DNA of 64,000 nucleotides. It comes from Promicromonospora sp. AC04 (GTDB lineage: Bacteria; Actinomycetota; Actinomycetes; Actinomycetales; Cellulomonadaceae). Below the pieces are notes generated by a model. It saw only the letters and a program-made list of their open reading frames with translations, was not told the DNA's origin and made no database searches. Below are positions 42,259 to 50,583 of the stretch, one piece after another; the stretch's first letter is position 1; every line of letters starts with the position of its first letter. The stretch lies in NCBI RefSeq assembly GCF_003058225.1, contig NZ_QBUG01000005.1, forward strand, positions 310,001 to 374,000, written 5' to 3'. Position numbers and translations under genes: made by a program.

Positions 42259-43164
42259 TCAGCCGACCGGCGCCGGAGAGCATGCCGGGGCATCGTCCAG
42301 AAGCTCCACCAGGTGGGGGGCCGGCGAGTCCGCGCGGTCCGACGAGCCGGTGACCACCGAGACCACCCAGTCCGGGGCGCCGTCCGGCAGGACCGGGACA
42401 GCGACCAGCCGGGCGGCCTGGGGCTTGGCCGCGACGTGCCGGGGCACGAGCGCGACGCCGAGGCCGCGGTCGACGAGGTCGAGCAGCGTGTGCACGTCGT
42501 TGACGGTGAACCGCACCCGCCGGCGCACGCCCCGCGCGCCGAAGGCGTCGTCGTTCAGCTTGCGGACCGCCCAGGACGGGTGGAAGTCGATGAAGCTCTC
42601 GCCGCCCAGGTCGGCCCGGTCCACGGCCGCGCGGGACGCGAACGAGTGCTCGGGCGGGCAGAGCAGGACCACCGGCTCCTGGCCCAGTACCGTGCGCGGC
42701 AGCACGCTGACGTGGTCGGTAGTGGCGACGAACGCGGCGTCGAGGTCGCCGTCGCGCACCCCGGCCAGGAGCTCGTGCGAGCCCGCCTGGGTGAACGCGA
42801 TCTCCACCCGCGGGTAGCGCCGGTGGAAGCGTTCCAGCAGCGTGGCCACGTCGACGACGCCGAGGCACTGCTCGGCGCCCACCCGCAGCGTCCCCGCGAG
42901 CTCGCGCGAGACCTGGACCACCGCGTCGCGTGCTTCCGTCGCGGAGGAGAGCATGGTGCGGGCGAAGGGCAGCAGCGCCAGGCCCGCCTCGGTCGGCTCG
43001 ACCCTGCGCGTGGTCCGGGTGAACAGCTTGGTGCCCAGCTCGACCTCGAGGTTGCGGATGGCAGCGGACAGTCCGGACTGGGAGACGCCGGTGACCTCGG
43101 CGGCCCGGGTGAACTGGCGCTCGTCCGCGAGGGCGACGAGGTACTCCATCTGACGCAGTTCCAT
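42259..43164 (-). CDS. LysR family transcriptional regulator
   Basis: A 301-residue LysR regulator with N-terminal helix-turn-helix MELRQMEYLVALADERQFTR, SQSGLSAAIRNLEVELGTKL, and an effector domain (LRVGAEQCLGVVDVATLLER; VALVPRHVAAKPQAARL). It is divergent from two aldo-keto reductase genes, which it likely controls. The 102-base gap between them holds a CTAGG-N9-CCTAG dyad in the LysR-box size range. Confidence 0.9.
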   Translation of the reverse strand: MELRQMEYLVALADERQFTRAAEVTGVSQSGLSAAIRNLEVELGTKLFTRTTRRVEPTEAGLALLPFARTMLSSATEARDAVVQVSRELAGTLRVGAEQCLGVVDVATLLERFHRRYPRVEIAFTQAGSHELLAGVRDGDLDAAFVATTDHVSVLPRTVLGQEPVVLLCPPEHSFASRAAVDRADLGGESFIDFHPSWAVRKLNDDAFGARGVRRRVRFTVNDVHTLLDLVDRGLGVALVPRHVAAKPQAARLVAVPVLPDGAPDWVVSVVTGSSDRADSPAPHLVELLDDAPACSPAPVG

Positions 43165-43203
43165 TTATCAGTACCAGTTCTAGGAATGATGATCGACAGT
43201 TGT

Positions 43204-43233
43204 TGGACTTCTAGGTTATCGCTTCCTAGTCTC
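43204..43233 (+). promoter_or_regulatory. promoter and LysR-box-like dyad before aldo-keto reductases
   Basis: TTGGAC (43204-43209) and TAGTCT (43228-43233) are separated by 18 bases. An inverted repeat CTAGG/CCTAG (43212-43216, 43226-43230) lies between and over the -10 box, suitable for LysR control. Confidence 0.5.
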
Positions 43234-43266
43234 GGATCCGAACCCGTTGCGACACGAGGAGAATCC

Positions 43267-44133
43267 ATGCAGCACCGCAAGATCGGCGACCGGGCAGTCT
43301 CCGCGATCGGCCTCGGCGGCATGCCGATGTCCATCGAGGGACGGCCCGACGCCGCCCGCTCGATCGCCACGATCCACGCCGCCCTCGACGCCGGCGTCAC
43401 GCTGATCGACACCGCGGACGCCTACCACCTGCACGCGGACGACGTCGGCCACAACGAGGAGCTCATCGCCGAGGCCCTGCGTTCCTACGGCGGCGACACC
43501 TCCGGCGTCCTCGTCGCCACCAAGGGCGGCCACCTGCGCCCCGGCGACGGGTCCTGGACCCAGGACGGTCGGCCCGAGTACCTCAAGGAGGCCGTGAAGG
43601 CGTCGGCGAAGCGGCTCGGGGTCGACGCCATCGGCCTCTACCAGTTCCACCGCCCCGACCCGAACGTGCCCTACGGCGACTCGGTGGGCGCGATCCGCGA
43701 CCTGCTCGACGACGGCGTCATCGAGCTGGCCGGCATCTCCAACGCGAACCCGGACCAGATCCGCGAGGCGAACCAGATCCTGGGCGGGCGCCTGGTGTCC
43801 GTGCAGAACCAGTTCTCGCCGCGCTTCCGTTCGTCGCTGCCCGAGCTGGAGCTGTGCGCCGAGCTCGGCATCGCGTTCCTGCCCTGGAGCCCGCTGGGTG
43901 GCATCTCGCTGGCCCGCTCCGGCGAGCTCGGCGCGGCGTACTCGGCGTTCCAGGAGGTCGCGGACGCGCACGGTGTCTCGCCGTTCCGCGTGACGCTCGC
44001 GTGGGAGCTGGCGCTCGCGCCCGTCGTCGTGCCGATCCCCGGGGCGTCGCGGCCCGAGAGCATCCGCGACTCCGCGCAGGCCGCGGACCTGACGCTCACC
44101 GCCGACGAGGTCGCCCGGCTCTCCGCGGCCTGA
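43267..44133 (+). CDS. aldo/keto reductase (first of pair)
   Basis: A 288-residue TIM-barrel NADPH-dependent reductase. The N-terminal strands are KIGDRAVSAIGLGGMPMSIE. The catalytic Asp/Tyr are in LIDTADAYHLH, the Lys in VLVATKGGHLRPG and the His in LYQFHRPDP. The C-terminal VPIPGASRPESIRDSAQA binds the cofactor phosphate. It reduces aldehydes or ketones; physiological substrate unknown. It is followed 39 bases later by another aldo-keto reductase and is divergent from a LysR gene. Confidence 0.9.
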   Translation: MQHRKIGDRAVSAIGLGGMPMSIEGRPDAARSIATIHAALDAGVTLIDTADAYHLHADDVGHNEELIAEALRSYGGDTSGVLVATKGGHLRPGDGSWTQDGRPEYLKEAVKASAKRLGVDAIGLYQFHRPDPNVPYGDSVGAIRDLLDDGVIELAGISNANPDQIREANQILGGRLVSVQNQFSPRFRSSLPELELCAELGIAFLPWSPLGGISLARSGELGAAYSAFQEVADAHGVSPFRVTLAWELALAPVVVPIPGASRPESIRDSAQAADLTLTADEVARLSAA

Positions 44134-44172
44134 GCGACTGACCTTTTCCAACCACCACAGGAGAGAATCCCC

Positions 44173-45105
44173 GTGAAGACCTTCACCCTGCCCGGGACCG
44201 AGCTCACCGTCCCGAACGTCGTCCTGGGCCTCATGCGTATCCAGGAGAAGACGGACGAGGAGGTGCGCACCCTCGTCAAGACCGCTCGCGACGCGGGCAT
44301 CTCGTTCTTCGACCACGCCGACGTCTACGGTTCGGCACTGCACGGCTGCGAGACGCGGTTCGCGGAGGCGATGCAGCTGACGTCGTCCGAGCGCGCGGAG
44401 ATCGTGCTCCAGACCAAGGCCGGCATCGTGCGCGAGGGGCCGTACTTCGACTACTCGTACGAGCACCTCGTCGAGTCGGTCGAGGGCTCGCTGGCCGCGC
44501 TCGGCACCGACTACATCGACATCCTGCTGCTGCACCGCCCGGACGCCCTCGTGGAGCCCGACGAGGTGGCGCGCGCGTTCGACGACCTGTCGGCTGCGGG
44601 CAAGGTGCGCGCGTTCGGCGTCTCGAACCACACGCCGGGCCAGATCGAGCTGCTGCGCAAGTCGGTGTCGCAGCCGCTGGTGGCCAACCAGCTCCAGCTC
44701 TCGGTGACGCACGCGCCGCTCGTGGCGCAGGGCGTGGCCGCGAACATGCAGGGGCTGGACCAGTCGATCAGCCGCGACTCCGGCACGCTCGACTACTGCC
44801 GCCTGCACGACATCACCGTGCAGGCCTGGTCGCCGTTCCAGGCCGGGTTCTTCAACGGGGTGTTCCTCGGCTCGGCGGACTACCCCGAGCTGAACGCCGT
44901 GATCGACCGGCTCGCCAAGAAGTACGACGTGCCGGCCATCGCGATCGCCACCGCCTGGATCACGCGCCACCCGGCGCAGATGCAGGTGGTGCTCGGCACC
45001 ACCAACCCGGAGCGGGTGGCTGGCGCTGCCCTGGGCTCGGACATCCCGCTCACGCGCGCCGAGTGGTACGAGATGTTCCGCACGGCGGGCTACTCGGTCC
45101 CGTAA
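44173..45105 (+). CDS. aldo/keto reductase, YdhF-like (second of pair)
   Basis: A 310-residue aldo-keto reductase of the YdhF type. It has TVPNVVLGLMRIQEKTDEEV, FFDHADVYGSALHGCE (Asp and Tyr of the tetrad), VLQTKAGIVREG (Lys) and DILLLHRPDALVEPDEVARA (His), with VVLGTTNPERVAGAA near the end. GTG start with AGGAGAGAA upstream. It probably works with, or on related substrates to, the preceding reductase under the same LysR regulator. Confidence 0.9.
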   Translation: MKTFTLPGTELTVPNVVLGLMRIQEKTDEEVRTLVKTARDAGISFFDHADVYGSALHGCETRFAEAMQLTSSERAEIVLQTKAGIVREGPYFDYSYEHLVESVEGSLAALGTDYIDILLLHRPDALVEPDEVARAFDDLSAAGKVRAFGVSNHTPGQIELLRKSVSQPLVANQLQLSVTHAPLVAQGVAANMQGLDQSISRDSGTLDYCRLHDITVQAWSPFQAGFFNGVFLGSADYPELNAVIDRLAKKYDVPAIAIATAWITRHPAQMQVVLGTTNPERVAGAALGSDIPLTRAEWYEMFRTAGYSVP

Positions 45106-45116
45106 CGCGGGATCCC

Positions 45117-45157
45117 GGCACGACGGCGTCAGGGCCCTGCTCTGCCGCCGTCGTGCC
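45117..45157. terminator. bidirectional 12-bp hairpin between convergent genes
   Basis: GGCACGACGGCG (45117-45128) and its perfect complement (45146-45157) flank a 17-base loop between the aldo-keto reductase stop and the convergent YjbR stop. Confidence 0.75.
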
Positions 45158-45163
45158 CGCGCC

Positions 45164-45511
45164 TCACCCTTCGGGGCGCAGGCGTTTCGGGAGTCCCGCC
45201 ACGACGGCGGTGTACGAGATATCGACCAGCTCCTCCAGCTCGTCGTCGGGCACGACGCCGTCGTCGTGCCGCACCGTGATCCAGCCGTGCCTGCCGATGT
45301 ACGCCATGGTCGAGACGTGGTCCGGGTAGCGGTCGTACCACTCGCGCGCCTCGTCGGTGGACCGGGCGACCTTCACCCCGAGCGTCTCCGAGCCGACGAA
45401 CGCGAAGATCTTCCCGCCGACCTTCAGGACGCCGCCGCCCTCGCCCCAGGGGTCGGTCTCCTCGGCGCCCGGCAGGGCGAGGCACAGGTCGAGCAGTTCG
45501 GCCGACTTCAT
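45164..45511 (-). CDS. MmcQ/YjbR family protein
   Basis: A 115-residue protein of the MmcQ/YjbR family with a CyaY-like DNA-binding fold: LLDLCLALPGAEETDPWGEG, FAFVGSETLGVKV, STMAYIGRHGWITVR. Its function in cells is unclear. I chose the ATG at 45511, which has TATCGT seven bases before it (leaderless type). The upstream extension of the frame runs through the palindromic repeat and is not coding. Confidence 0.85.
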   Translation of the reverse strand: MKSAELLDLCLALPGAEETDPWGEGGGVLKVGGKIFAFVGSETLGVKVARSTDEAREWYDRYPDHVSTMAYIGRHGWITVRHDDGVVPDDELEELVDISYTAVVAGLPKRLRPEG

Positions 45512-45574
45512 TACGACCACGATATCCGGCCTGCCCGTGGTGGCGGCGGCCCTGCCGGCGGAGCGACCCACAGG

Positions 45575-45653
45575 GTGACTGTAGGTCTGCGGAGTGTGTT
45601 GCTCTGCGTAGACATCGTCTACGCAGAGCAACACACTCCGCAGTTGTAGTCAC
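45575..45653. repeat. long inverted repeat, copy B of the palindromic element
   Basis: Arms 45587-45613 and 45617-45643 are perfect 27-base complements around the loop ATC, with outer GTGACT/AGTCAC at 45575 and 45648. A 25-base stretch (45617-45641) matches copy A (232-256) exactly, and the left arms differ by one substitution and one inserted base. It lies about 66 bases past the LPMO stop and upstream of the YjbR promoter. It may act as a terminator but looks like a dispersed repeat family. Confidence 0.8.
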
Positions 45654-45718
45654 TCCCCGGACCGACACGCCGGTGGCACGCATCGGTCGGACACGCCGGC
45701 CGGGCTCCTCGCGACCGA

Positions 45719-46414
45719 TCAGCCGAAGACGACGTCGGCGCAGTTGTAGAACGCCTCCGGGCTGTCCGACCGCGTCCAGATCGAGTAGATGATGTGGTAG
45801 CCGGACTTGTTCGGCAGGGTGGCGTCCCAGTAGTACTCGTCGCCCTGCGGTCCACCCGAGCGCAGGGGCGGGTTGGCCACCTCGTTGAACGGCGCCGGCT
45901 CAAGGTCGTCCCAGGCGAGCGGCTGGCTCGGGTCCCAGCTGTCCTTGGTGATGTACTGCGACCACGTGCCCGGGTGCCTGGCCCAGGCGTTGTACTGGAA
46001 CGTGATGGTCTGGCCGGCGGTGAGCGTCGTCGTCGGCCACTGCGTGCCCGGCTCGCGGAACGCGGAGAACGACTCCTGCGGGCCGCACAGGTTCCCGTCC
46101 GGGATGACCTCCTGGTGGTTCCCGTCCGCATTGCTGAGCAGGTTCCCGAACCAGTTGTAGAACGGGTAGTTGCCGTTGACGGCCAGCGCGTTCTGGCACA
46201 TCGGGTTCTGCGGGTTCAGGTCGCCGCCCTGGCCGTTCTCGATGCCGTCCACGTAGCACGCGTAGGTGCGGGTGGCGGGGTAGGTGAGGCCGCCGTGCGC
46301 GTAGGCCGCGGGCGGGTTCGGTTGGACGACGACGATCGCCGCCGCCACGAGCAGGCCGAGCGCGGCGACCAGCGCCGTCGCCCGGACCCGGCCGAGCTTC
46401 TTGTAGAGGGTCAC
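45719..46414 (-). CDS. AA10 lytic polysaccharide monooxygenase
   Basis: A 231-residue secreted copper enzyme that oxidatively breaks glycosidic bonds in chitin or cellulose. A signal peptide ends NPPAAYA, leaving His40 as mature N-terminus. With His147 (NAWARHPGTW) it forms the copper histidine brace, and the axial Phe is in SPEAFYNCADV. There is no carbohydrate-binding module. The GTG start at 46414 has GAAGGAGC upstream, and that site is part of a long leader hairpin (46423-46477). It stands alone between an FAD oxidase gene and the palindromic repeat. Confidence 0.92.
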   Translation of the reverse strand: MTLYKKLGRVRATALVAALGLLVAAAIVVVQPNPPAAYAHGGLTYPATRTYACYVDGIENGQGGDLNPQNPMCQNALAVNGNYPFYNWFGNLLSNADGNHQEVIPDGNLCGPQESFSAFREPGTQWPTTTLTAGQTITFQYNAWARHPGTWSQYITKDSWDPSQPLAWDDLEPAPFNEVANPPLRSGGPQGDEYYWDATLPNKSGYHIIYSIWTRSDSPEAFYNCADVVFG

Positions 46415-46422
46415 GTCCAGCT

Positions 46423-46477
46423 CCTTCGTCGGTGCTCCGTGAGATCAAGTGGCTCGATCCTCGGAGACCGACGAAGG
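46423..46477. promoter_or_regulatory. leader hairpin that includes the LPMO ribosome site
   Basis: Arms 46423-46439 and 46462-46477 pair almost fully (one bulge). In the minus-strand transcript the 3' arm ends in GAAGG, the start of the GAAGGAG ribosome site. It may hide that site from ribosomes, or serve as terminator for the FAD oxidase gene that ends 34 bases earlier. Confidence 0.55.
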
Positions 46478-46510
46478 CCGGACAATCGCCCGTAACGATT
46501 AAGCGCTACC

Positions 46511-47932
46511 TCAGGGCGTCACGTTGTGGTTCGACGCGAACAGGTTGGTCGGGTCGTACGCCCGCTTCACCTCGCGCAGCCGGGCCAGCGTCGCCTCGGG
46601 ATAGGCGTTGCGGACGTCCTGCTCCGTGGCGTTCGTCATGAAGTTCACGTACCCCCGGCCCGCGACGCCGAGCGTGTCCGACGCCGACGTCACCCACTCG
46701 CGCAGCGCCGGAACGCCGTCGGGACCCATCGCCATGCCCTGCACGGTGACCATCCAGGCGGCGTCGCGGTGCGCGAAGGCCGACGACGCGCCGTCGACAC
46801 CGGCGATCGCGCCGCCCATGGGCCGCATGTTCACCACGGCGGGCCCGTGCGACGCGCCGGACACCGCCTCGATGGCGGCCGCGGCCCACGCCTCGTCGGG
46901 CGCCCAGACGCCCTCGCCGAGGAACCCGGGCCGCGCCTCGGCGAAGACCCCGCCGTCCGGGCCACCGCCCGCGAACATCTCCGGATAGGGGATCTCGCGC
47001 ACCCCGTCGAACACCGTGCCGGGCGCACGCAGGGCCGCGAACACTGCCTCCGCCCCGGACGCCGGACCGGCGAAGCACACCAGCGCCATGACGAGCGGCT
47101 TGCCGTGCAGCTCCGCCGGCAGCATGGGCAGCGGCGGGGCGACCATCACGTTGAGCATGCCCGCCAGCTCGGCGGGCGCCTCGGCCAGGGTCGCCAGGAC
47201 CGTGGCGAGCGTGCCCGGCTCGGCGGCCCACGCGAGCATGCCGCCCGTGACCACCGGCAGCTCGCGCAGCCGCAGGTCCAGCCGGGTCACGACGCCGAAG
47301 TTCCCGCCGCCGCCCCGCAGCGCCCAGTAGAGGTCGGGGTGCTCGTCTGCGTTGGCCTGCACCACGCGGCCGTCCGCGAGGACCACCTCGGCGCCCAGCA
47401 GGTTGTCGAGGGTGAGGCCGTCGCGACGGCTGAGGTAGCCGATGCCGCCGCCGAGCGCGAGGCCAGTGATACCGACGGTCCCGGTGTCGCCGAACCCGGT
47501 GGCCAGGCCGCGCTCGCCCGCCGCCGTGCTGTAGGCGCCGGCGAGCACGCCGCCCTGCGCGTGCCCGACGCCGGCGTCCGCGTCGATCTCGATGCCGTCC
47601 ATGAGGCGCATGTCCAGGACGAGCCCGCCGTCGGCCAGGCCGTGCCGGGCGAAGCTGTGGCCGCCGCTGCGCACCGCGAGCGGCAGGCCCGTGTCACGGG
47701 CGACGGCGACGACTGCCGCGACCTCGTCGGTGGTGCGCACGCGCGCGATCGCGACCGGGGCCCGCTCCGGACCGCCCATGAACACGGCGGCGGTCTCGGC
47801 GAACCCGGCGGCGGACGGGATGAGCAGGCGGTCGCCGAGCGCGGCCACGAGCGGGGCCAGGGCGCTGTCGAGCGCCTCGGGCGAGAGCAGTGCTGTGGTG
47901 CTGGTGGTGCCATTCGAGCCGTGCGTTGACAT
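46511..47932 (-). CDS. FAD-binding (berberine bridge-type) oxidase
   Basis: A 473-residue flavoprotein of the PCMH/BBE type. It has LPLAVRSGGHSFARHG with the His that is covalently bound to FAD in the family, GDTGTVGITGLALGGGIGYL and the closing AYDPTNLFASNHNV. The second attachment Cys of bicovalent members is missing. Such enzymes oxidise alcohols, sugars or ring systems with O2; substrate unknown. It is divergent from a MarR gene, with a MarR-type palindrome over its promoter (TTGACG-N17-TAACGT). Confidence 0.88.
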   Translation of the reverse strand: MSTHGSNGTTSTTALLSPEALDSALAPLVAALGDRLLIPSAAGFAETAAVFMGGPERAPVAIARVRTTDEVAAVVAVARDTGLPLAVRSGGHSFARHGLADGGLVLDMRLMDGIEIDADAGVGHAQGGVLAGAYSTAAGERGLATGFGDTGTVGITGLALGGGIGYLSRRDGLTLDNLLGAEVVLADGRVVQANADEHPDLYWALRGGGGNFGVVTRLDLRLRELPVVTGGMLAWAAEPGTLATVLATLAEAPAELAGMLNVMVAPPLPMLPAELHGKPLVMALVCFAGPASGAEAVFAALRAPGTVFDGVREIPYPEMFAGGGPDGGVFAEARPGFLGEGVWAPDEAWAAAAIEAVSGASHGPAVVNMRPMGGAIAGVDGASSAFAHRDAAWMVTVQGMAMGPDGVPALREWVTSASDTLGVAGRGYVNFMTNATEQDVRNAYPEATLARLREVKRAYDPTNLFASNHNVTP

Positions 47933-47971
47933 CTCGAGCCTCCGAGTCGCTGCTGGAACCTTCGATCACCA

Positions 47972-48000
47972 ACGTTAGACATCTAAGTATTAGCCGTCAA
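47972..48000 (-). promoter_or_regulatory. promoter of FAD oxidase with MarR-type operator
   Basis: On the minus strand TTGACG (48000-47995) and TAACGT (47977-47972) are 17 bases apart. The palindrome TTAGACATCTAA (47975-47986) covers the spacer and the -10 edge, so a dimer bound there would block the promoter. Confidence 0.65.
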
Positions 48001-48034
48001 CGCATTTCGGAGATGGCCGAACTAGGCTGCGCGC

Positions 48035-48586
48035 ATGCAACCGAACGGGCACCCCGGCGAACCTGGCGGCACGGACCCCGGAAAGGGGCCGAGCGCGTCC
48101 GGGTCAGGCCAGTCCGGACCGGTCCCCGTCGCGGTCGCGATGTGGCAATCCGTGCAGCGCGTCATGCGCGCGTTCGACGCCCTGCTGTCCGAGCAGGGCG
48201 GCAGCTGGCAGGTCTGGCACATCCTGCTCGCCCTGCACCAGGGCACGCCGGCCAACCAGCGCGAGCTCGCCAATGCCGTCGGCATCCGGGAGGCCACCCT
48301 CACGCACCACCTGCGCGGCATGGAGGACCGGGGGCTGGTGGTCCGCACCCGCGAGGAGTCGAACCGCAGGGTGCAGCGGATCGAGGTCACCGAAGCGGGC
48401 GAGACGCTCTACCGCAAGCTCAAGTCCGCGGCGATCACCTTCGACCGGACGCTGCGGGACGCCATCGGCGACGACGAGGCCGACGTCGATGCGTTCTTCG
48501 GCACGCTCTGCCGCCTCGCCGACTCGGTGCCCGACGGCGGGCGCGACGTCGCGCCGGAGGGCTGGCCCGGCAACCGCCGGGCCTAG
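48035..48586 (+). CDS. MarR family transcriptional regulator
   Basis: A 183-residue MarR regulator with winged-helix segment ELANAVGIREATLTHHLRGM, EDRGLVVRTREESNRRVQRI and flanking dimer helices. The first 30 residues are a Pro/Gly-rich extension. TAGGCT (48023-48028) lies six bases before the ATG, a leaderless start. It is divergent from the FAD oxidase gene and followed 89 bases later by a drug exporter gene; it probably represses both. Confidence 0.88.
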   Translation: MQPNGHPGEPGGTDPGKGPSASGSGQSGPVPVAVAMWQSVQRVMRAFDALLSEQGGSWQVWHILLALHQGTPANQRELANAVGIREATLTHHLRGMEDRGLVVRTREESNRRVQRIEVTEAGETLYRKLKSAAITFDRTLRDAIGDDEADVDAFFGTLCRLADSVPDGGRDVAPEGWPGNRRA

Positions 48587-48675
48587 CACCGGGACGCGCC
48601 GGAACCGTGCCCGGGAATAGACGCTGCCCCAGGCAACTTTATATGTGTCGTGCAGCACACCACGGAGCCTCAGGC

Positions 48676-50112
48676 ATGACCGCCACGTCCACCAGCGCCA
48701 CAGAGACCCGGCTCGGGCTGCGCGGCGACCGCGGTCCGATCCTCGGCGCGCTGATGCTGTCGACCTCGCTCGTGGCCCTCGACGTCACGATCCTCGCGAC
48801 CGCCTCGACCACCATCGCGCGCGAGCTCGGCGCGTTCGAGCAGGTCCCGTGGCTCTTCTCGGCGTACACGCTCGCGCAGGCCGTGACCGTCCCCCTGTAC
48901 GGGCGCCTGGCCGACGTGTTCGGGCGCAAGCGCGTGATGATGGTCGGGATCGGGCTGTTCCTGCTCGGCTCGGTGCTGTGCGCGGTCGCCTGGAGCATGC
49001 CCGCGCTCATCTGGTTCCGGGTCCTGCAGGGCCTGGGCGCCGGCGCGATCCTGCCGATGTCCATGACGATCGCCAGCGACATCTACACGCTCGCCGAGCG
49101 CGCCAAGATCCAGGGGTACCTCGCGAGCGTGTGGGCCGCGTCCTCCGTGCTCGGCCCGACCCTCGGCGGTGTGTTCAGCCAGTTCGTGAGCTGGCGCTGG
49201 ATCTTCTGGGTCAACGTGCCGATCGCTCTCGTGGCGGGGGCCGTCCTCTGGCGCCAGTTCCAGGAGAAGGAGCGCGCGGGCGAGCGCCAGCCCATCGACT
49301 ACCTCGGTGCCGTCCTGCTCACCGGGGGCAGCACGCTCCTGGTCCTGGGGCTGCTCGAGGGCGGGCACGCCTGGGGCTGGGCAACGCCGCAGTCGATCGG
49401 GATCTTCGCCGCCGCTGTGGTGCTGCTCGCGGCGTTCGTCGTGTCCGCCCGCAGGAGCGCGCACCCGATCTTCGACCTGGGGCTGCTGCGCCGCCGCGTG
49501 GTCGGCGCCTCGACGGCGGCCGGGCTCGGCGTCGGCGTCATCACTCTCGGTCTGTCCACGTACGTGCCGATCTACGCGCAAGGTGTGCTCGGCGTCGGGC
49601 CGCTCGTCGCCGGGTTCGCGCTCGCGTCGCTCCTGGTCGGCTGGCCGCTCGCGGCGACCCTCTCGGGCCGGGTCTACCTCGCGATCGGGTTCCGGTGGAC
49701 CGCCGTCATCGGCGCGGTGATCGTGCTGGTTGGCGCCCTGCTCACCCTCGGCGCCGGCTCCCCGGTGTGGCACATCTCCGTGGCGGTGTTCGTGATCGGG
49801 CTCGGCATGGGTCTCGTGGCCGTGCCGACCCTGCTGGCCGCGCAGCACAGCGTGGACTGGGGCGAACGCGGTGCCGTGACCGCCACCAACATGTTCTCCC
49901 GGTCGATCGGGCAGGCCGTCGGCGTCGCCGTGCTGGGGGCCGTGGTGAACGCGGTGACCACCGTCGGCGCGGACGGCGCGCCCGAGGGCCCCGGCCTGGC
50001 CCACGCCATGCACCTGGTCTTCTGGTGCGTCACCGGCGTCGCCGCGCTGATGATCGGGACCGTGCTGCTGCTCCCCCGCGACAACCCGAGGGTCACGCAG
50101 TCCGCTCAGTGA
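48676..50112 (+). CDS. MFS transporter, EmrB/QacA (DHA2) type
   Basis: A 478-residue major facilitator with about 14 membrane segments. The N-terminal LMLSTSLVALDVTILATAST, the motif GRLADVFGRKRVMMVG and the motif C-like VLGPTLGGVFSQFVSWRWIF are typical of drug:H+ antiporters. CGGAG precedes the ATG. Downstream of a MarR gene, it likely exports a toxic compound or drug. Its last 20 bases overlap the convergent MerR gene. Confidence 0.9.
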   Translation: MTATSTSATETRLGLRGDRGPILGALMLSTSLVALDVTILATASTTIARELGAFEQVPWLFSAYTLAQAVTVPLYGRLADVFGRKRVMMVGIGLFLLGSVLCAVAWSMPALIWFRVLQGLGAGAILPMSMTIASDIYTLAERAKIQGYLASVWAASSVLGPTLGGVFSQFVSWRWIFWVNVPIALVAGAVLWRQFQEKERAGERQPIDYLGAVLLTGGSTLLVLGLLEGGHAWGWATPQSIGIFAAAVVLLAAFVVSARRSAHPIFDLGLLRRRVVGASTAAGLGVGVITLGLSTYVPIYAQGVLGVGPLVAGFALASLLVGWPLAATLSGRVYLAIGFRWTAVIGAVIVLVGALLTLGAGSPVWHISVAVFVIGLGMGLVAVPTLLAAQHSVDWGERGAVTATNMFSRSIGQAVGVAVLGAVVNAVTTVGADGAPEGPGLAHAMHLVFWCVTGVAALMIGTVLLLPRDNPRVTQSAQ

Positions 50113-50521
50113 CGAAGGCGCCAAGGGCGCCGTCGAGCACGTCCTGCACGTGCGCCCGGAAGCGCGGGCAGGTGGCGATGTCGTGCGCCCGGCACTGCAG
50201 CGCGTGCAGCGTCATCTCGCGCGACGCCGCCATCTCGGCCATCCGCCGGTCCAGGTCAGCGATATGCGCCTCCAGCACCTGGTGCCGGTCGTAGGCCTCG
50301 GCGTCGAGCATGACGCGCACCTGCTCCAGGCTCATCCCGGCGGCTTTGCTGCGCACGATGACGCCCACCCGTACGACGTCGTCACGCCCGTAGCGCCTGC
50401 GCCCGGCCGGATCGCGGGCCGGGCGCAGCAGGTTCTCGTCCTCCCAGTAGCGCAGGACATGGGTCTCCAGCCCGAATCGCCGGGCCGTCTCGCCGACCGA
50501 CCAGGTCTCGCTTGACTTCAT
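50093..50521 (-). CDS. MerR family transcriptional regulator (flavoprotein partner)
   Basis: A 142-residue MerR regulator. The helix-turn-helix is TWSVGETARRFGLETHVLRY then WEDENLLRPARDPAGRRRYG. The dimer helix contains DRHQVLEAHIADLDRRMAEM. The tail holds two cysteines (ALQCRAHDIATCPRF) that could sense metal, redox state or a ligand. Its ATG lies inside a 22-base dyad in the gap to the divergent thioredoxin-reductase-like gene. It overlaps the exporter gene 3' end by 20 bases. Confidence 0.88.
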   Translation of the reverse strand: MKSSETWSVGETARRFGLETHVLRYWEDENLLRPARDPAGRRRYGRDDVVRVGVIVRSKAAGMSLEQVRVMLDAEAYDRHQVLEAHIADLDRRMAEMAASREMTLHALQCRAHDIATCPRFRAHVQDVLDGALGAFVTERTA

Positions 50522-50535
50522 GTCAACATGAAGTC
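50512..50535 (+). promoter_or_regulatory. MerR operator and -35 box before the flavoprotein gene
   Basis: GACTTCATGT and ACATGAAGTC (50514-50523, 50526-50535) are perfect inverted arms with a two-base centre. TTGACT (50512-50517) at the left end fits a -35 box, so the dyad fills the spacer as in MerR-activated promoters. The start codon of merR is inside it. Confidence 0.7.
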
Positions 50536-50583
50536 ACATCCTGGGGTGGTACCGCAAGACGTCCCGGGAAACGGAGCCCTGCC

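Noticed and set aside
45164-45634. Longer YjbR protein starting upstream through the palindrome
   Set aside because: The extension reads the inverted repeat in frame (LLCVDDVYAEQHTP), the same peptide-like reading that arises at the unrelated copy A, so it reflects the repeat rather than the gene.
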